From NCBI RefSeq assembly GCF_031312535.1, contig NZ_CP133594.1:806001-870000 (forward strand): DNA of 64,000 nt. The letters are read 5' to 3'. Each line of letters begins with the position of its first letter. Within the stretch, counting starts at the first letter, position 1. Shown here piece by piece: positions 25,062-34,696 of the stretch. The stretch comes from Methanolobus mangrovi (GTDB lineage Archaea; Halobacteriota; Methanosarcinia; Methanosarcinales; Methanosarcinaceae). The notes under the pieces are model-generated. The model searched no databases. It worked only from the letters and a program-made list of their open reading frames with translations, and had not been told where the DNA came from. A program made the position numbers and the translations under genes.

Positions 25062-26792
25062 CTACTCGATAGTATCACCGGATACCTGCTTAATGTACGG
25101 ACCAAGGATCATATCCTTATAAGCTCCACCTGCAGGAACCTTCGGATAGAGTATCTCTTCCCTGTCCGTGCAGATTTCAAGGAAACAAGGTCCTTCTGCA
25201 TTAAGGAAAGCTTCCATACCGTCTTTCAGATCGCTTCTGTAGGTTATCCTTTCTGCATAACAGAATCCAAATGACCTTGCAATCTCTGCAAAGTGAACAT
25301 CTTTTGGTCTCTGTGTTCCCGTTCTCATTCCATCATAGGCTGCATCCTGCAGGTTCTGGACCATGCCATCACTCCTGTTGTTCAGCATGAGTATCTTGAT
25401 TGGCAGGTCAAGTGATGCAATTGTATGCAGTTCTCCCAGATTCATCCGCAGACTGCCGTCACCGTCGATTGCTATAACCCTTGCTTCAGGGTTTGCATAA
25501 TGAACACCGATAGATGTTGGCATGGAAAAGCCCATTGTCCCAAATGAACCAGAGGTCATGAAGGATTTCGCCTTTTGCATTGGCAGGTACTGGGCTGCAA
25601 GCATCTGGTGATTGCCAACACCCGTGGTTATCTTTGTGTTACCGTCAACATAAGTTGAAAGCAAAGCCATGACCTCGGCTGATTGGATGTATTCGGATTC
25701 ACGGTTGTAATTTAGTGGCCAGGACCTCTTCAGGAATCTGGCACGTTCCTGCCAGTCATGGATATTCAATGTGATGTTGTGCTTTTTAGCATAGTTCAGC
25801 AGGTCCATGATGGCTGTGGCAGCATCCCCGATAAATGAGAATTTAGGTCCTCGTTCTATCTTTATCTGGTGCATCTTCTCGGGATTGATATCAATGTAGG
25901 CTACGTCGGTGCCTATTGCAAACCCGACCTTTTCCGCGACCCTGTCATCCCAGCGGACACCGATAGCGAAGAAGAAGTCGTTCTCCTGAATGAGCATGTT
26001 AGCATAAGGTGTGCCGAACATTCCCAGCATACCAAGGTTGAGGTCATCTCTTGCGTCAACTACACCCTTTGCCATTAGAGTGTTAACTGAAGGAACCCCG
26101 AAATACTCGTTGAACTCCCTGATGGCGTGACTTCCTGCTTCTGAGTTGAGACCTCCTCCCAGATAGAGAAGCGGTCTTTTTGATCTGAGGAACAACTGGT
26201 AGAACTCTTCGCATTGTTCTTCGCACAGGTGCCTGTCATCGTGATAACTCTCCTCGAATCTTAGGACGTTCATGTTCTGGTATTCATGCATCTTCTGCTG
26301 TTTATCCAGAGGAACATCTATGACAACAGGCCCGGGCTTTCCAGACATTGCAAAGTAGTAGGCATCCTTGATTATTGACTCGAGATCATCGTCATTTGAT
26401 ACCTGTATGACCTTCTTGGCCGCATCCCCGAAAACTCCCTTAACGTTGATGTGCTGGAAGGAGTCGGTGCCTATCTTATGTTCAGGGACCTGCCCTGCGA
26501 AAACAAGCAATGGAATACTGTCACCAAAAGCATCAGCAACGCTGGTCAGTGTATTGGTAATGGCAGGTCCGGATGTGACTATGGCTACTCCTACTTCACC
26601 ACTTGACCGGGAATAACCGGCAGCACTGAATGCCGATGCCTGCTCGTTGGCATTGATGACTATCTCAATATCACTCTGCTGAAGGGCATGGAATACCGGA
26701 AGTATTGCCGCTCCCGTATAACCAAAGATTTGTTTGACCCCAAGGTCCTCCAGACTTTTAACTAAGATCTCTGCTCCATTCATTTCTTCCAT
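25062..26792 (-). CDS. Acetolactate-synthase-like thiamine diphosphate enzyme
   Basis: 576 residues, three-domain ThDP fold. Catalytic glutamate in NANEQASAFSAAGYSRSSG. The PYR domain is followed by GPVVIDVPLDKQ, and the ThDP/Mg site is GDGSLRMNLGEL with NNRSDGMV. ATG at 26792 is chosen because GGAGAA is correctly placed; an in-frame TTG lies 6 bp upstream. The usual anabolic enzyme has a regulatory small subunit (ilvN) beside it; none is here, so it may be a catabolic or different 2-oxoacid decarboxylase-type enzyme. Confidence 0.85.
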   Translation of the reverse strand: MEEMNGAEILVKSLEDLGVKQIFGYTGAAILPVFHALQQSDIEIVINANEQASAFSAAGYSRSSGEVGVAIVTSGPAITNTLTSVADAFGDSIPLLVFAGQVPEHKIGTDSFQHINVKGVFGDAAKKVIQVSNDDDLESIIKDAYYFAMSGKPGPVVIDVPLDKQQKMHEYQNMNVLRFEESYHDDRHLCEEQCEEFYQLFLRSKRPLLYLGGGLNSEAGSHAIREFNEYFGVPSVNTLMAKGVVDARDDLNLGMLGMFGTPYANMLIQENDFFFAIGVRWDDRVAEKVGFAIGTDVAYIDINPEKMHQIKIERGPKFSFIGDAATAIMDLLNYAKKHNITLNIHDWQERARFLKRSWPLNYNRESEYIQSAEVMALLSTYVDGNTKITTGVGNHQMLAAQYLPMQKAKSFMTSGSFGTMGFSMPTSIGVHYANPEARVIAIDGDGSLRMNLGELHTIASLDLPIKILMLNNRSDGMVQNLQDAAYDGMRTGTQRPKDVHFAEIARSFGFCYAERITYRSDLKDGMEAFLNAEGPCFLEICTDREEILYPKVPAGGAYKDMILGPYIKQVSGDTIE

Positions 26793-27272
26793 TTTCAATT
26801 CTCCGTGGAAAGAACGATTCCAGCACAGGATACACTAATCAGTAAATTAACCAAAAACAGCGCACTTGAGCCAGAAAAGTTCTGATTATCTTGCTCAAGC
26901 GTGTAACACTACCACTACTACAGACACATTGCGTAAAGTGTGAGTTATGGTAGGATTTGACATTATTAGATTGGAGGGTGGAAGTGATATTTAAGGGTTT
27001 GGGAGTAAGGTTCTGGTGGTTCAAATCTTCTCACTATAGAGTTAATAGGGGTATATAGTTTACTAGAAAAAACGGAACGATAGAATTTCGGTTCTATTAA
27101 TTTAATGTTTAACTCATCAACATAAAGTTAACAAAAGTGAATATTTTCTCTGCTTTAGTCGATATTCTATAAAATTAGAAAATAATTAATGGTAAAGAGC
27201 TTAACGAGCAGATAGAGAAAAAATAATCGAGGGCTTAGAATTGTTCTTCAGCCCGCCGTTTATAGACAAAAA
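26793..27272. other. Intergenic region upstream of the ThDP enzyme
   Basis: 480 bp with no supported gene. It must hold the promoter of the ThDP enzyme gene (minus strand) and the 3' end of the metallo-hydrolase transcript (also minus strand, arriving from the right). A short dyad CAGAA-AAG-TTCTG near 26872 was seen but is weak. Confidence 0.4.
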
Positions 27273-28250
27273 TCATCTATAGCTAAGCATGGCATCAGCC
27301 ACCATCTCAGCGTTCCGTGGGGTTGCCATCTCGAATCCGTAGTAACTTCCATACTTTGGGCGCAATGCATCAGTTGCATTCTTGGCAATAGCATCGAACC
27401 ATGCAGGGAGGAAAGCAGTGTGTGCATTGACCTTGTCTGCATCGACACCTGTACCCCATTCGACTTCGCCCATAGCTTGACCTACAGCCTGTTTGAGATC
27501 AGAAAGGAAGGAGCGGTAGAACTCAATATCCGCTTTGTCTCCAACATTGCCATGCCCCCCGCTTAAATAGGTCCAATCCAGGTTGGCGAGCTGTTCGACG
27601 TTCGCCTCGTAATAGACAAAATTCTCTGAACCGGCAAAGGCCCAGAAGGGCAGCTGGTCAGGATTAACGAGGTCAGGCAGGTGTGCCACTTTTTCCTCAA
27701 GAAGCAGCCAAACTCCGTGGTCATCGCAATGCGATGCACGCTCGAATCCATGAAGTTCGACGGTAAGATCTTCGAACTTGAAGGACCCTTGTGGCCAAGC
27801 TACCGTTTCCGTGGGTGCAGGGAGAGAACTCTTGAGGAAATCCATCTTTTCTGCCGTGGCTTTCGAGGCAATAATTCGCTGTATGGCTCCATCCTCTGTA
27901 AAAATATTAGCGTCACCGATATGATCGGCATGGGCATGAGAATACACGATCGCAGTCAACGGAAGACTGGTGACAGATGCTATTGCTTTCTTGATGTATT
28001 CGCTTTGTCCATCGAGAGCATCAAAAAGCAAAACGCCGTTTTCGCCAACATAGAATATCGTTCCGTAATATTGACCTTGATACCAGTATGTGCGTTCTGT
28101 CAGGCGTTGCAAAACATATTCCTGCATTGAGTTCCTTGTAAAAAGGTTGTCGATCTTCTCACCTGGTTTGAGTAGACGTGTGATAGATGGCTCAACATAA
28201 GTTGCACTTACCGTTGATGGTGCTTCTGTAATAGATGGTCTTTTCATCAT
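27273..28250 (-). CDS. Metallo-beta-lactamase-fold hydrolase
   Basis: 325 residues with the metal motif SHAHADHIGD near residue 105 and further ligands in HCDDHGVW and GGHGNVG. The overall pattern resembles MBL proteins near the alkylsulfatase group; the substrate is unknown. ATG at 28250 follows GGGAGAAATT. The gene is visibly richer in G+C than its surroundings, with long intergenic AT-rich flanks, which suggests acquisition from bacteria (inference). Confidence 0.82.
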   Translation of the reverse strand: MMKRPSITEAPSTVSATYVEPSITRLLKPGEKIDNLFTRNSMQEYVLQRLTERTYWYQGQYYGTIFYVGENGVLLFDALDGQSEYIKKAIASVTSLPLTAIVYSHAHADHIGDANIFTEDGAIQRIIASKATAEKMDFLKSSLPAPTETVAWPQGSFKFEDLTVELHGFERASHCDDHGVWLLLEEKVAHLPDLVNPDQLPFWAFAGSENFVYYEANVEQLANLDWTYLSGGHGNVGDKADIEFYRSFLSDLKQAVGQAMGEVEWGTGVDADKVNAHTAFLPAWFDAIAKNATDALRPKYGSYYGFEMATPRNAEMVADAMLSYR

Positions 28251-28359
28251 AATTTCTCCCATTTCCCTTATAGAGTGCCCAGCAAAGCATTGCGAACATC
28301 TAAATAAAATATATCCTCTTTATTCTATAAATAATCCCTTAATGCAAGAATTTGTTTGT

Positions 28360-28587
28360 TCACTTTCTCATTAACTTCTTCTCAATGAAGGTCTGTGCTC
28401 TCTGAAGCTCCAATTCCTCTTCATCAATGTTGTTGGCTTCCTTCCCAATGTAAAGGATACCATTGGCGTGAACGTATTTCCTTTCCATAAGCCCAATATC
28501 CTCATCAAACCTGGATTCAGAATGATTGGCATATTCTATTATTATCCTGGATAAGTTGCTTGAAATAATGTAATGTGAGCCTTTTAT
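28360..28587 (-). pseudogene. Truncated coding remnant
   Basis: An open frame of 75 codons ends in TGA but starts after a TGA with no usable start for 33 codons. Its codon pattern looks coding (for instance RKYVHANGILYIGKEANNID near the end, then a Glu/Lys-rich helix). It looks like the C-terminal piece of a lost gene whose family was not recognised. The first ATG would give only 42 residues. Confidence 0.4.
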
Positions 28588-28698
28588 TCATTGGGCCACG
28601 AAAATGATATATTTTAAAAAATCAAAAGATAAAGGTAGATATACTTTAGATGTGCCTTTAATTCATAAGACTCTGATAATTACATATCCGGAAAAAGA

Positions 28699-29532
28699 AT
28701 GATACCTGATTACAAATACAAACCCGGCATCTATTATCTTTCAACCTTTATCGTAACCTATGTTCTCTGGTTTGCAGGAGCATACTTGAGCTTTCATGAT
28801 GGTGGAAGCGGTCTATACATACTTATAATGCTTCCCGGACTTATGGCACCATTTCTTATCTCTCTTATTATGATCTACCGTTCAAAGAATGTGGATTTGA
28901 AAAATGATTTTATTAACAGACTTACTAATATCAAGTTGATACAACCAAAAATCATGCCTGTATTTATCTTGTTAATGCCTCTGACAGTTCTGGCATCCAC
29001 ACTTATTTCCCTTTTTTTCGGAGAAACAGTATCACAATTTCAGTTTGCGGAAGGTTTCTCTTTCTCTGCAGGAGCCGTTCCGGTATTGTTGGTTCTCCTG
29101 CTTGCGGCCAGTTTTGAAGAACTCGGATGGCGAGGTTATGCCTTTGACAGCCTGCAGAGTCGGTATACCTACTTTACAGCATCGCTTATTTTCAGTGTAC
29201 TATGGTCATTATGGCATTTTCCACTGATATTTGTCAACAACTCCTACCAGTATGAGATATTCAATGAAAGTATCTGGTACGGTGTGAACTTTTTTATTAG
29301 CATCATTCCAATGGGAATGATCATCAGCTGGATATGCATAAAGAACGGAAAAAGCATCATTGCCGCTATAGTCTTTCACTTCATTATTAATATGTCCCAA
29401 GAACTGCTGGATATAACCCAGAACACAAAGTGTATCGAGACTGTTATTCTAATACTTGTGGCCGCTGCTATCATTGTATATGATAGGAAAATGTTCTTTT
29501 CAAAAGAGCACCTTGCAGAAAAGACTGAATGA
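28699..29532 (+). CDS. CPBP-family intramembrane protease
   Basis: 277 residues, about eight membrane helices. The Abi/CAAX-protease motifs are present: EELGWRGY near residue 145 (EExxxR) and LWSLWHFPL (WxxxH), with a later IVFHFIINM. These residues form the membrane-embedded active site. CPBP proteins process prenylated or other membrane proteins; substrates in archaea are mostly unknown. It is a single gene with GGAAAA before ATG. Confidence 0.88.
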   Translation: MIPDYKYKPGIYYLSTFIVTYVLWFAGAYLSFHDGGSGLYILIMLPGLMAPFLISLIMIYRSKNVDLKNDFINRLTNIKLIQPKIMPVFILLMPLTVLASTLISLFFGETVSQFQFAEGFSFSAGAVPVLLVLLLAASFEELGWRGYAFDSLQSRYTYFTASLIFSVLWSLWHFPLIFVNNSYQYEIFNESIWYGVNFFISIIPMGMIISWICIKNGKSIIAAIVFHFIINMSQELLDITQNTKCIETVILILVAAAIIVYDRKMFFSKEHLAEKTE

Positions 29533-29617
29533 GAGTCCTGTTTCTTTTTATTCAATTAAAAATGTTAATACAATCACAGAATGTACTATTTCTAAGATAT
29601 GTATAATATGTATATCT

Positions 29618-29695
29618 CTAATTTACCCACATCTCCAATCGTCCCCTTACATGAGCATTAAGAGTAAAAGATTTATCAGCTTCAGCATTCTTCTT
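29618..29695 (-). pseudogene. Remnant of the 3' end of a cas1-like gene
   Basis: 26 codons read RKKNAEADKSFTLNAHV, a short basic segment, EMWVN and a stop. This matches the C-terminal end of the cas1-like fragment at 60224-60640 (KKNAKGDKPFSLNTHVRERL). Upstream the frame is lost. It sits between the CPBP protease and rsgA genes, as an isolated relic. Confidence 0.5.
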
Positions 29696-29716
29696 CCTGC
29701 CTTCAACCTGCAACTA

Positions 29717-30820
29717 TCACTGTTCCCCAGTCTTCAAATGCTTTCTTGCAATAGCTACCCCTTTCCACTTTTTCTTCTCAACTCCCTTCAACCCGATCTC
29801 AGCCTTGTCTGCCTGGAAGGCCAGCTCATCGCTGAGCTTATGATAACTGTCAAACCTTTCCTGAGATAGGAGCCCTTCGTCGACTGCTTTTCTGACGGCA
29901 CAGTGTGGCTCATTCCTATGTGTACAATCCTTGAAACGGCAATTTTGAGCAAGTTCTGAAATATCGGAAAATGTCCTGTCGATACCATCGGACGAATCTC
30001 CTAGCTGGATCTCACGGATGCCGGGGTTATCGATGAATATTGTGCCGTTCGGGAGAGTAAAAAGCTGTCTGACAGTGGTGGTATGTCTTCCTTTATCGTC
30101 ATCTTCACGTACACTTAATGTCTTCTGAATATCGTGGCCTAAAAGAGCATTGATGAGGGTGGATTTGCCAACTCCTGAGGAACCGACTAGAGCTATCGTT
30201 TCATCCGGATTCATGAAAGGGTCCAGCTTTTCCAGATCAGTACTTGTAAGAGCACTAAGAGTAATCACCGGAACATCATCAGCGGTATCTCTTATTTCCT
30301 GTATCGTTTCTGACACGTCATCCGGCAGGCTCTCGACAAGGTCAATCTTGTTAATGAGAATGACAGGTTTTGCACCGGAAGAATGAACGATGGTGAGATA
30401 TCTTTCAAGTCTTCGCACGTTAAGGTCATGTCCCACAGCCGTGACAATGAAGATCGTATCAATGTTCGCAGCTATCAACTGTTCTTCACTGGACTCACCT
30501 GCAGAACCTCTGGAAAGACAGGATGTTCGCGGGAGAATATCTACGATGGTGTATGAACCTATATCACTCTGATCAAGCAGTACAACAAAGTCCCCGACTA
30601 CCGGCTGTTTGCCGACCTTACGCATAGCTCCTGATATTGCTGCCTGTATCTCTCCCTTCTCAGTAAGTATATTCCAGACCGTCTTATGTTGGGTTGAGAT
30701 CCTCCCGGGAATATATGGTCCTTTATAAGCTGAAAATGTAGACTCAAGAGAAGTGTTCCAGCCGGGAATAACACTGGTGTCTGAAACATCACTTCCTTTG
30801 TTCCTGTATTCACTATTCAT
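29717..30820 (-). CDS. rsgA: Ribosome small subunit GTPase RsgA
   Basis: 367 residues with an N-terminal OB fold, then a circularly permuted GTPase: NKIDL (G4) precedes [16 protein letters not shown] (G1) and DNPGIRE (G3). A zinc motif with C, C, H and C follows ([12 protein letters not shown]). This is the RsgA/YjeQ layout, a 30S maturation factor that is usual in bacteria and uncommon in archaea, suggesting transfer. It is monocistronic. Confidence 0.92.
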   Translation of the reverse strand: MNSEYRNKGSDVSDTSVIPGWNTSLESTFSAYKGPYIPGRISTQHKTVWNILTEKGEIQAAISGAMRKVGKQPVVGDFVVLLDQSDIGSYTIVDILPRTSCLSRGSAGESSEEQLIAANIDTIFIVTAVGHDLNVRRLERYLTIVHSSGAKPVILINKIDLVESLPDDVSETIQEIRDTADDVPVITLSALTSTDLEKLDPFMNPDETIALVGSSGVGKSTLINALLGHDIQKTLSVREDDDKGRHTTTVRQLFTLPNGTIFIDNPGIREIQLGDSSDGIDRTFSDISELAQNCRFKDCTHRNEPHCAVRKAVDEGLLSQERFDSYHKLSDELAFQADKAEIGLKGVEKKKWKGVAIARKHLKTGEQ

Positions 30821-30912
30821 AACATTAATTCAATATGTTATTATGAATAAACTTTTTGACAGAAGTAACTGGAACATCGAAGTGACAAATCCTGAAAATG
30901 CTCCATTCACGA

Positions 30913-31431
30913 TCAATTCCGGATCTCTTTAGCACCTACGAAGGTTATCCATAACATCCATATAATCTCACCCATTGTGAAGATATCAACAAAGGCTGGC
31001 ACAGATCCTATAAGGAAATATGAGACCGTTGCTCCGAAGTATCCTAATGAACCCAGATATAAAAAGTATCCAATCCATTTTGGGAACATTCCCGATCTGA
31101 TAACCAGCGTGCCAATTGGTATAAGCCACAAACCCCAGAAGACCTCTGCTAAGTGTATTGCTTCAGGCATGAGTATTGCCATCAATGAGAAAGGCACTCC
31201 TAAAAGACCGAATATGACTATCAACGATGCCTGTTCCTTATCGGTATCCATGAATAATTTGTACAGCAATAACGCAATCACTATCTGGAACACCTGTACA
31301 ACGATCTGACCTAACTGACCAACTTTGAATAATGTAGATTCACTGGCAAGTGTCGGTGCGTATAACAATGAAAATATGCTTATGACAGTCCATACCGGAT
31401 AAAGAATTCTAAGTTTGGTTATGGTCTTCAC
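30913..31431 (-). CDS. DUF4386-like membrane protein
   Basis: 172 residues with about five membrane helices. The layout (KLRILYPVWTVIS near the start, FGLLGVPFSLMAILMPEAI mid, SGMFPKWIGYFLYLGSLGY) matches DUF4386 as remembered. Function is unknown. The start is GTG at 31431 with no clear ribosome site; the next upstream codons are not better. Confidence 0.7.
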   Translation of the reverse strand: MKTITKLRILYPVWTVISIFSLLYAPTLASESTLFKVGQLGQIVVQVFQIVIALLLYKLFMDTDKEQASLIVIFGLLGVPFSLMAILMPEAIHLAEVFWGLWLIPIGTLVIRSGMFPKWIGYFLYLGSLGYFGATVSYFLIGSVPAFVDIFTMGEIIWMLWITFVGAKEIRN

Positions 31432-31734
31432 AATAATAACTTTGCTGATTTAGCATATATATTTTGGCTTTTTGATATAATTGATGTTGTGATGTAAATA
31501 GAAGTTTGAATTGGTGACTATCTCGATGTTACCTTTTTTCTCTGTGAAAAAAACGGTTCCGCACAGCCTACTTTTAAGAGTATTTAGAAAATCTTAAGCC
31601 TGATTATCAGGCTTTAATTTAAGTATACTTAGCAGGAAAAAGACAATTATGGCTTTAAATTGATTAAAAAAAGCTTTATTAAAACTTTATTCACTTAGAT
31701 ATTCTTTGAAAAACAAAATAAGAAATAGATACCA

Positions 31735-32592
31735 TCAGGTATCCATTTCTCCAGCAGCTTTCCTGGCCTTGCAGAATAACACATTCTTACCGTTCCACAT
31801 ATCAATCTCAGGCAACACCTTATCAGAACATTCGATGTCCTCAAAACCTTCCGGTTCCAGCATCTTTTTCAGATCATCAGATGTGAAAAAGTGAGTCCAG
31901 AAACGATAGACATCTGAATTCTCAGACTCGTCCGTCACTATATGCTGGTACAGTATTACTTCCTCATCCTGATACAGGAAAGAATCCGAGAGTATCAGGT
32001 ATGGCCTGTCCTTCCAGAAACCGGTCTCTTCCACCTCCCATGTCCTTTCAGAGACTTTCTTTTCGAGATCCATGTCGCTCAGGACATCAAATATGAAGAT
32101 TCCACCTGGTTTTAAGGCCCTGTGAATATTCCTGATAAGTATCTCTCTTTCATGTGGCTTCAGGACACCAAAGTCGGTGAAGACCATCATCACAAGGTCG
32201 TACCTGTTCTCCTCGTTGAGTTCAAGATAGTTCTGGTTCACATACTCGATATCCAGACTTTTTCTCGTGGCTTCCTTTCTGGCATACTCGATGGAATTCT
32301 TTGAAAAATCGATACCTGTGACCTTATGTCCTTTCTCTGCCATCATCTCGCAATACAGGCCTGGACCACACCCGAGGTCGAGTATGTTCATCTTTTCCAT
32401 ATTCATCGAATTAAGGATCCAGTCAACCGTACTCTCGATACTTGACCTTCTCCGGCTTGCCAGATCGATATCCGGGTTAAGATGGATGTTCAACAACTGT
32501 TCTGAAATGTGGGCATCCGTCCACATAACTGCATTTCCTTCTGCGTATAACTGTGGTTTCTTTGTAAACTCAATAATATCTTTAAAATTCAT
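31735..32592 (-). CDS. Class I SAM-dependent methyltransferase
   Basis: 285 residues. The SAM-binding motif I is ILDLGCGPGLYCEMMA near residue 70 and motif II VTGIDFSKNSIEYARKEA; later LKPGGIFIFDVLSDMD. A very good AAGGAGAA stands before the ATG. The acceptor substrate cannot be deduced. It is monocistronic and separated by 192 bp from the ABC operon. Confidence 0.85.
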   Translation of the reverse strand: MNFKDIIEFTKKPQLYAEGNAVMWTDAHISEQLLNIHLNPDIDLASRRRSSIESTVDWILNSMNMEKMNILDLGCGPGLYCEMMAEKGHKVTGIDFSKNSIEYARKEATRKSLDIEYVNQNYLELNEENRYDLVMMVFTDFGVLKPHEREILIRNIHRALKPGGIFIFDVLSDMDLEKKVSERTWEVEETGFWKDRPYLILSDSFLYQDEEVILYQHIVTDESENSDVYRFWTHFFTSDDLKKMLEPEGFEDIECSDKVLPEIDMWNGKNVLFCKARKAAGEMDT

Positions 32593-32784
32593 AATGAGTT
32601 CTCCTTTTATGGGAAAATCCCGGGACTCGAAATCTTCGATTAACCGCTAACAACTTTCGAATAGAACAGGATGCTTAGTTGTTGTTCATCAGGGTATATA
32701 GGGCAGTCATGCTTATTAAAAATTAGTGGTGTACCGGTATAGTTGAACTTGCAGAAAGATAATTGGATAGAATACGATTTCACA

Positions 32785-33471
32785 TCAATTATCTTCCACC
32801 CACTCATCACTAACCATAACTCCATCCTGGAATGTGATCACCCTGTCAACATACTTAACATGCCACGGCTCATGCGTTACCATCACAATGGTCTGGCCGT
32901 AGTTGTCATTAAGATCCTTGAACACTTCCAGCACCTGTTCAGAGTTTCTGGTATCCAGATTTGCGCAGGGCTCATCAGCAAACATAATGTCGGGTTTTTT
33001 AGCAATAGCCCTTGCAATGGCCACCCTTTGCTTTTCCCCACCGGATAACTCATCTGGGATCCTGTCATGTTTATCCTTCAGGCCGACCTTATCCAGTGCT
33101 TCAAGGGCTGTATTATAAGATTCCTTCTTCGACTTTCCTTCCATCATGGAAAGAATGTACACATTCTCTGCAGCGGTCATCTCGTTGATAAGAGCATAGT
33201 CCTGGAATACATAACCCACCTGTGTCAACCGGTAATAACTCCGCTCCGCTTCAGGTAGACTGGAAACCTTCAGACCCCGGATGGTGTATTCACCTCCTGT
33301 TGCATCGTCCAGAAGTGCCAGTATCCTCAAAAGAGTCGTTTTGCCACTTCCCGAGGCACCCATGATCGCTACAAATTCCCCTTTCTTTATCTCAAAGGAA
33401 ACACCATTCAGAGCTTTGACAGTCGTATTCCCTGAACCATAATACCTTTTCAGGTCCTTTACTGTAATCAT
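32785..33471 (-). CDS. ABC transporter ATP-binding protein (MacB/LolD type)
   Basis: 228 residues from ATG at 33471, directly after the TGA of the permease gene. Walker A is GASGSGKTT, the signature LSGGEKQRVAIARA, Walker B IMFADEPCANLD, and the switch histidine is in VTHEPWH. The type fits lipoprotein-release or macrolide exporters driven by a FtsX-like permease. It is the fourth gene of the operon that starts with the regulator at 36414. Confidence 0.92.
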   Translation of the reverse strand: MITVKDLKRYYGSGNTTVKALNGVSFEIKKGEFVAIMGASGSGKTTLLRILALLDDATGGEYTIRGLKVSSLPEAERSYYRLTQVGYVFQDYALINEMTAAENVYILSMMEGKSKKESYNTALEALDKVGLKDKHDRIPDELSGGEKQRVAIARAIAKKPDIMFADEPCANLDTRNSEQVLEVFKDLNDNYGQTIVMVTHEPWHVKYVDRVITFQDGVMVSDEWVEDN

Positions 33472-33473
33472 TC

Positions 33474-34685
33474 TCAGCGTCCCCATATGGCTTTGAGTAT
33501 ACTTTCCTTTGATACGCTCCATGCAGGCAGCGTTCCGGCAATCACCGACAGAGTGAGCATTGTAGCTATGCTCTTGATAAGCAGCATTACATCTATCTGT
33601 GGTCTTATCTCCATAGTCTCGTAGAATACTACAGGATTTGCCTGGAAGTAGAGCATAAGTGAGAGATACAATATCAATCCTGCAAATATTCCGATAGAAA
33701 CATAGAACATACTTAAGAATGCATAAGAGAGAACTATCGACCTTGGAGTGATCCCCACGGCTTTCAGTATGCCGATCTCCTTTTTCCTGTTGAGTATGTT
33801 GATGTAGATTATGATAAGTATCAATGCTGCACCGACTATCAGACCCACGAATTTCGACATAGTGTCTATAGCACCCAGACTTTGCATTGCCTGCCTGATA
33901 AGGGTCTCTGATTTATCAGCCCATGTGAAGATCTTTTCGTTGACCCCGGCTTCCCTGATCTTGTCCTTCATTTCATCTTCACTATCCTGCTCATCTATCC
34001 TGACCACTACACTGGTAGCCTTGCCGCTATCCAAGCCGTATACATCTTCTATTTCCTTGTAATGGACCATAGCATTCAGGTCCACAAGTTCGAAATTACC
34101 TTCCATGATGCCTTTGACCTTATAGGTCCGCTTCACACCATTGTTGTATGTTACATCAACAAGTGATCCCGTTCTGGTTTCACCCAGATCATCATAAATT
34201 TCACCAAACGTCGTACTTGTACCTGAGATAATAGAGCCGATGATGATCTCATCACGGGAAAGCTCCCCCAGAAAATCCCCTTCTTTGATAATGTACGGAT
34301 ACTGCGATATCTCATATTCTTCTGTGGGAACCACACCTGTGACGGTCGCTCCCACTACATTCTGTTTATGTTCGATAGATGCGCCCACATCCAGTCTCTT
34401 GGTTGCAGCCCTCACACCTTCCACAGCACGGACCTTCTGCAGGACATTATCGGCGTTATTGATGTAGGTGTTGTCACCTGTAGGCTCGATAACAATGTCC
34501 CCATAAGGATAATCCCGCATGAAACCTGTGAACAGGACCGTCATCCCCCCTATCATCGAAGGAAGAAAAACAAGATTCATAAAGATAAGTGAAAGCACAA
34601 AAACAATGAAAGCCAATGTTTTTTTGTTGCCTCGCTTTATGCTGCTGCCTGCAATGAGAGCTCCAACCCTGATATCATCTATCAT
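33474..34685 (-). CDS. ABC transporter permease, FtsX/MacB-like
   Basis: 403 residues with four membrane helices: one N-terminal, then a large external domain of about 220 residues, then three helices in the FtsX domain (LILIIIYINILNRKKEIGILKAVGITPRSI). ATG at 34685 is chosen because GAGGTG precedes it by 6 bases; an in-frame GTG lies 9 bp upstream. It pairs with the downstream ATPase. The external domain may contact the CARDB protein encoded just upstream. Confidence 0.88.
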   Translation of the reverse strand: MIDDIRVGALIAGSSIKRGNKKTLAFIVFVLSLIFMNLVFLPSMIGGMTVLFTGFMRDYPYGDIVIEPTGDNTYINNADNVLQKVRAVEGVRAATKRLDVGASIEHKQNVVGATVTGVVPTEEYEISQYPYIIKEGDFLGELSRDEIIIGSIISGTSTTFGEIYDDLGETRTGSLVDVTYNNGVKRTYKVKGIMEGNFELVDLNAMVHYKEIEDVYGLDSGKATSVVVRIDEQDSEDEMKDKIREAGVNEKIFTWADKSETLIRQAMQSLGAIDTMSKFVGLIVGAALILIIIYINILNRKKEIGILKAVGITPRSIVLSYAFLSMFYVSIGIFAGLILYLSLMLYFQANPVVFYETMEIRPQIDVMLLIKSIATMLTLSVIAGTLPAWSVSKESILKAIWGR

Positions 34686-34696
34686 ATCGGACACCT

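Noticed and set aside
26839-27024. 61-codon minus-strand frame upstream of the ThDP enzyme
   Set aside because: Low-complexity, Ser/Thr-rich translation with no ribosome site; reads as non-coding.
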